Part shown: positions 6,112-9,233 of the stretch, in pieces
Layout: each line of letters begins with the position of its first letter
How positions within the stretch are numbered: position 1 is the first letter of the stretch
Assembly (NCBI GenBank): GCA_017959645.1
Contig: JAGDAE010000208.1
Coordinates: 1 to 9,233, forward strand
Direction: 5' to 3'
Length of the DNA: 9,233 nt
Source of the DNA: Kiritimatiellia bacterium
GTDB lineage: Bacteria > Verrucomicrobiota > Kiritimatiellia > RFP12 > UBA1067
Translations under genes and position numbers: made by a program
Notes under the pieces: generated by a model
What the model was told of the DNA's origin: nothing
Databases searched by the model: none
Seen by the model: only the letters and a program-made list of their open reading frames with translations

Positions 6112-7973
6112 TACTTGCGTCAACAATGCTGGCGTCGGCTCTGGCCGGCTTCGCCGACATCTCCGGAATACGCCTTCAGGGCTATGTCGCGGATCGCATG
6201 GCCGATTGCATCGAAAACCACGTGATCGCGACGGATCCGCTTTATTTCACATCGATCTTCCATTCGCGCGGCGAAAGCAACTGGTGGCAGTCGGAATTCT
6301 GGGGGAAGTACATGCACTCGGCGGTTCCGTTCTGGGCGTACACCGGAGACGCACGGCTCAAGGCGAAAATCGACGCGAGCGTGGCCGACATCATCTCCAC
6401 TCAGGACGAAGAAGGGTACATCGGCAACTATCTGCCCGAGCGAAGGTACGGTTCGAACTGCTGGGACGTGTGGGGAACCAAGTACACGCTGCTCGGTCTT
6501 ATCCACTATTACGACGAAACCGGCGACGGGAAAGCGCTCGAGGCGGCGAAGCGGCTTGCCGACTATCTTGCCGGCACGTTCGGCCCCGGCAGGCGCGAGT
6601 TGCGCAAGTCTGGCGCGTTTCTGGGCATGCCGAGCTGCAGCGTGCTCGAGCCGGTCGTGTGGCTCTACCGACGCACCGGCGAAGACCGGTATCTCGACTT
6701 CGCGAAATACATCCGTGACGAGCTGGACGCCGAAGACGGCGCGCGGCTGGTACGCGACGCCGACGTGCCTGTGTTCGGAAGGGTTACCGACGGCGGCGGA
6801 TGGATGGGCAGTTCGCTCAAGGCCTACGAGATGATGAGCTGCTACCAGGGGCTGCTCGAGCTCTACGACGAGACCGGCGAGAGCGCGCTTTTCGAAGCCG
6901 CGCTCAAGACGGCGCGCTCGATCGCCGAAACCGAGATAAACATCGTCGGCGGGGCGACGTCTGGCGAGCACTGGTACGACGGCGCGAACCGGCAGACGGA
7001 CGTCTACAACCGCCAGAACGAAACGTGCGTGATAACGACGTGGATGCGGCTTTGCGCAAAACTGCTGCAGGAGACCAAAGACCCGTATTGGGCCGACCAG
7101 ATCGAGAAGAGCTTCTACAACATCTACCTGGCGACCATGAACCGCGACGGCAGCGAGTTTTCCCAGTACTGTCCGCTTGCCGGAACGCGCGCCAGAGGAG
7201 AAGACCATTGCCGTATGCACACCAACTGCTGCAACGCGAACGGTCCGCGAGGTTTTCTGACGTTTCTGCGGACTTACCTGGCCGAGGACGGCGACACGCT
7301 GCGGCTGAATCACTACACGAGCGCGCTGGTCGAGGGGAAAATCGCCTCGACCGGGAAGAAGGCGGCGTTCAGAATCTACACCCTCTACCCGCAGGACGGC
7401 TGGCTGGAGGCGAGATACATGGGCGACGAGCCGATGGAGCTCGCGCTCGAGCTCCGGCATCCCGGCTGGTGCCCGCAGATGGATATCCACGTGAGCGGCG
7501 AGGAGGTGCAGAGTTTCCCCAATCCGGATGGAAAAGCGTCGTACCATCGCATCGCCCGCGTCTGGAAGCCCGGCGACATTCTCGATTTCACGATGCAGAT
7601 GCCGGCGGTCGCGCATTTCAGGAACGATTCCGTCGCCTTCACGCGAGGCCCGGTCGCGCTCGCCCGCGACCTGCGCTTTGGCGACGGCGACATAGGCGAG
7701 ATTGTGCGCCCCGAATTCGCCCGCGCAGGGTCGCTGTCGGCCGCCGAGGGAACCGGCGCGTTCAGCGTCGATTTCGATCGCGTCAGGGCGAAAGACGGCT
7801 TCTGGATGAATTTCACGGCCACGCTGCCGACCGGCTCGCATTCCGAATCCACCCGCGACTGGCTGCCGGAGACGGTGAGATTCTGCGATTTCGCATCGGC
7901 TGGCAATACCTGGTCCGGCGACAGCGCCTACCGGGTATGGCTGCCGGTTCTCAGATTCGAACGCCACAGATAG
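6108..7973 (+). CDS. GH127-family glycoside hydrolase (beta-L-arabinofuranosidase type), full length
   Basis: 621 residues, close to the usual 600-700 of GH127. The frame is open upstream, but ATG 6108 has the strong site GAGGAGGA and starts a likely export signal (MILASTMLASALAGFA, 1-16) that lacks basic residues. Residues about 20-395 form the helical barrel: SEFWGKYMHSAVPFWAYTGD, a WGTKYTLLGLIHYYDETGD block, VGGATSGEHW (Gly281-Gly282), Glu305-Thr-Cys307 and Cys374-Cys375-Asn. Those Glu/Cys residues fit the zinc-cysteine active site known from the family. Residues about 399-600 are beta-rich with LRHPGW, RVWKPGD and TRGPVALARDL, matching the C-terminal beta-sandwich part. GH127 enzymes act on beta-linked L-arabinofuranose in plant glycans; other sugars are known in the family, so substrate is uncertain. 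Its stop is 15 bp before the next GH127 gene. Confidence 0.9.
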   Translation: MILASTMLASALAGFADISGIRLQGYVADRMADCIENHVIATDPLYFTSIFHSRGESNWWQSEFWGKYMHSAVPFWAYTGDARLKAKIDASVADIISTQDEEGYIGNYLPERRYGSNCWDVWGTKYTLLGLIHYYDETGDGKALEAAKRLADYLAGTFGPGRRELRKSGAFLGMPSCSVLEPVVWLYRRTGEDRYLDFAKYIRDELDAEDGARLVRDADVPVFGRVTDGGGWMGSSLKAYEMMSCYQGLLELYDETGESALFEAALKTARSIAETEINIVGGATSGEHWYDGANRQTDVYNRQNETCVITTWMRLCAKLLQETKDPYWADQIEKSFYNIYLATMNRDGSEFSQYCPLAGTRARGEDHCRMHTNCCNANGPRGFLTFLRTYLAEDGDTLRLNHYTSALVEGKIASTGKKAAFRIYTLYPQDGWLEARYMGDEPMELALELRHPGWCPQMDIHVSGEEVQSFPNPDGKASYHRIARVWKPGDILDFTMQMPAVAHFRNDSVAFTRGPVALARDLRFGDGDIGEIVRPEFARAGSLSAAEGTGAFSVDFDRVRAKDGFWMNFTATLPTGSHSESTRDWLPETVRFCDFASAGNTWSGDSAYRVWLPVLRFERHR

Positions 7974-7980
7974 GAAAGGA
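7972..7980 (+). promoter_or_regulatory. Ribosome binding site for the third GH127 gene
   Basis: AGGAAAGGA overlaps the end of the preceding stop codon and lies 8 nt before ATG 7989. Other in-frame ATGs follow at 7998, 8001 and 8019; the spacing favours 7989. Confidence 0.65.
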
Positions 7981-7988
7981 TTACGACA

Positions 7989-9233
7989 ATGGTTGCGATG
8001 ATGGCCGCATTTGCGGCGATGGAATTCCTGCCCCCGCAGGCGGTGAAGATCGACGATCAGTTCTGGAGCCCGAAATACCGCGTCTGGCGCGAGCGCACGA
8101 TAGCCGACGTGTTCGACAAGTTCGACCGCACCGGCTGGTTCGACAACTTCGACCGGGTGGCGGCCGGCGAGTCCGGCAGCGGCAACCATGCGGGACGGGA
8201 ATTCGCGGACGGGCTGTGCTATGAAGCGATAAGAGGGGCCAGCGACTATCTTGCGATGTGGCCTTCGGAAGAGCTCGACCGGCGGCTTGACGGCTACATC
8301 GCCCGCATCGCCGCCGCGCAGGCGGCCGACCCCGACGGGTACCTCAATACGTTCACCCAGCTGCAGCAGCCCGGCCACCGCTGGGGGGAGAACGGCGGAT
8401 GCATGCTATTCCAGCACGAACTGTACAATCCAGGAATGCTTGTCGAAGCCGGCGTCCACCACTATCTGGCTACCGGCAAGACGGCGCTGCTTGCCGTCGC
8501 CACCCGGTACGCGAATATGCTCTGCGACACGATCGGCCCCGCGCCGAAGCACAATCGCGTGCCTACCCATTCCGGTCCCGAAGAGCCGCTGCTGAAACTC
8601 GCCCGGCTATATCGCGACGATCCGGCGCTCGCCGGGAAAATGTCGGCGCGCCCCGACGACTATCTCAAACTCGTCGAATTCTGGATGGACAGCCGCGGAC
8701 GCCACTGCGGTCTGCCGAAGTGGGACGACAATCTCTGGAAGACGATAGAATGGATCGGCGAGCATGCGGCGGAGCTCTACGATCCGGACGATCCGCAGAA
8801 GCGTCCGAACTGGGGCGACTACGCGATGGACAACGTTCCTCTCGACGAGTACCGGTCGATTGAAGGGCACGCGGTCAGAGCGACGCTGCTCGCGACAGGA
8901 ATCGCGACGCTCGCGTGCGATACCGGCAGCGAGAGGTACCGCAAGATCGGTGAACGGTTGTGGGATTCGATGGTCGGGCGCAAGATGTACATAACCGGCG
9001 GTGTGGGCGCGCTTGCCGACATGGAGCGGTTCGGTCCCGACTATTTCCTGCCGCCCGCCGCATATCTCGAAACCTGCGCCGCAGTCGGAAGCGCATTCTT
9101 TTCGGCGAGGATGGCGGAACTTTCGGCCGACGGCAGATACATCGACGAACTTGAACGCGTCCTCTACAATGCGATGCTGACCGCGGTCGGCGAAAGCGGA
9201 ACCGAATACACCTACGAAAATCCGCTCGAAAGC
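7989..9233 (+). CDS. GH127-family glycoside hydrolase, 3' end cut by the window
   Basis: 415 codons are open from ATG 7989 to the last base with no stop, so the gene continues outside. The N-terminus (MVAMMAAFAAMEFLPPQAV) is hydrophobic and without basic residues; it may be a weak export signal or simply cytoplasmic. Then comes the classical GH127 start: KIDDQFWSP (20-28), TGWFDNFDR (47-55). Further family marks are DPDGYLNT, QHELYNPGMLVEAG, EGHAVRA, YITGGVGA (334-341), the FGPDYFLPPAAYLETCAAVG stretch with Glu361-Thr-Cys363, ERVLYN and YTYENPLES. The Gly-Gly to Glu distance (337 to 361) equals that in the preceding gene (281 to 305). The expected Cys-Cys pair would lie just past the window end. 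Of the three neighbours it is closest to characterised beta-L-arabinofuranosidases. It is not a recent duplicate of the preceding gene, since alignment outside the motifs is weak. Confidence 0.92.
   Translation, partial: MVAMMAAFAAMEFLPPQAVKIDDQFWSPKYRVWRERTIADVFDKFDRTGWFDNFDRVAAGESGSGNHAGREFADGLCYEAIRGASDYLAMWPSEELDRRLDGYIARIAAAQAADPDGYLNTFTQLQQPGHRWGENGGCMLFQHELYNPGMLVEAGVHHYLATGKTALLAVATRYANMLCDTIGPAPKHNRVPTHSGPEEPLLKLARLYRDDPALAGKMSARPDDYLKLVEFWMDSRGRHCGLPKWDDNLWKTIEWIGEHAAELYDPDDPQKRPNWGDYAMDNVPLDEYRSIEGHAVRATLLATGIATLACDTGSERYRKIGERLWDSMVGRKMYITGGVGALADMERFGPDYFLPPAAYLETCAAVGSAFFSARMAELSADGRYIDELERVLYNAMLTAVGESGTEYTYENPLES

Noticed and set aside
4555..6126. Antisense open frame of 523 codons opposite murG and the lipoprotein gene
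   Set aside because: Same reasoning: Arg/His/Val-rich product, full overlap with genes that show conserved catalytic motifs.
7974..7988. Possible terminator or promoter between the second and third GH127 genes
   Set aside because: The gap is only 15 bp and holds a ribosome site; no inverted repeat with a T-run and no promoter boxes are visible.
6800..8224. 474-codon + strand open frame running across the junction of the second and third GH127 genes
   Set aside because: It is an Arg-rich alternative frame; both GH127 genes in the other frame carry intact motifs over the same bases.
6120..8378. Antisense open frame of 752 codons opposite the second and third GH127 genes
   Set aside because: It is the reverse shadow of clear GH127 coding sequence, with no family motif of its own and no visible ribosome site.

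Overview
The window is GC-rich (roughly 60-65% by eye) and gene-dense. Every credible gene lies on the + strand. Seven of the eight genes touch, overlap or sit within 20 bp of a neighbour, so it reads as one long operon-like run with no intergenic stretch longer than 20 bp. There are no RNA genes, mobile elements, CRISPR arrays or clear terminators. The gene content, protein style (TPR-like proteins, a BatC-like protein with an acidic Gln-rich tail, several GH127-type proteins) and frequent ATA isoleucine codons in GC-rich DNA suggest a member of the Planctomycetota-Verrucomicrobiota-Lentisphaerota group, possibly a gut or rumen Kiritimatiellae/Lentisphaeria-like bacterium. This placement is inference from style, not from a marker gene.

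Left part (1-1790): the 3' end of a CPA2/Kef-type cation:proton antiporter with an extra membrane block and a C-terminal TrkA-C (RCK_C) domain, then a membrane-anchored helical repeat-like protein of unknown function that starts inside the antiporter's last codons. Middle part (1808-4939): pyrF (orotidine-5'-phosphate decarboxylase), a secreted or periplasmic TPR protein resembling BatC that starts at a TTG overlapping the pyrF stop, and murG (the lipid II-forming N-acetylglucosaminyltransferase). A candidate promoter lies in the end of the preceding gene, just upstream of pyrF.

Right part (4936-9233): three consecutive, clearly different proteins related to GH127 (DUF1680, beta-L-arabinofuranosidase type). 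The first is a compact 391-aa lipoprotein with only the helical barrel. The second is a full-length 621-aa protein. The third is a more classical GH127 protein cut off by the window end. The first two keep the Glu-x-Cys and Cys-Cys zinc/thiolate residues with exactly the same spacing; the third shows Glu-x-Cys before the window ends. The first is joined to murG by an ATGA overlap and the second to the first in the same way, so a glycan-degrading set appears fused to a housekeeping operon. A likely common theme is uptake and breakdown of arabinose-type plant or host glycans at the cell envelope, but substrates cannot be read from the sequence.

The most interesting points are the compact GH127-like lipoprotein with its CCTMRGG motif, the triple GH127 set coupled to murG, the BatC-like protein without BatA/BatB neighbours, and the repeated short N-terminal signals without basic residues.
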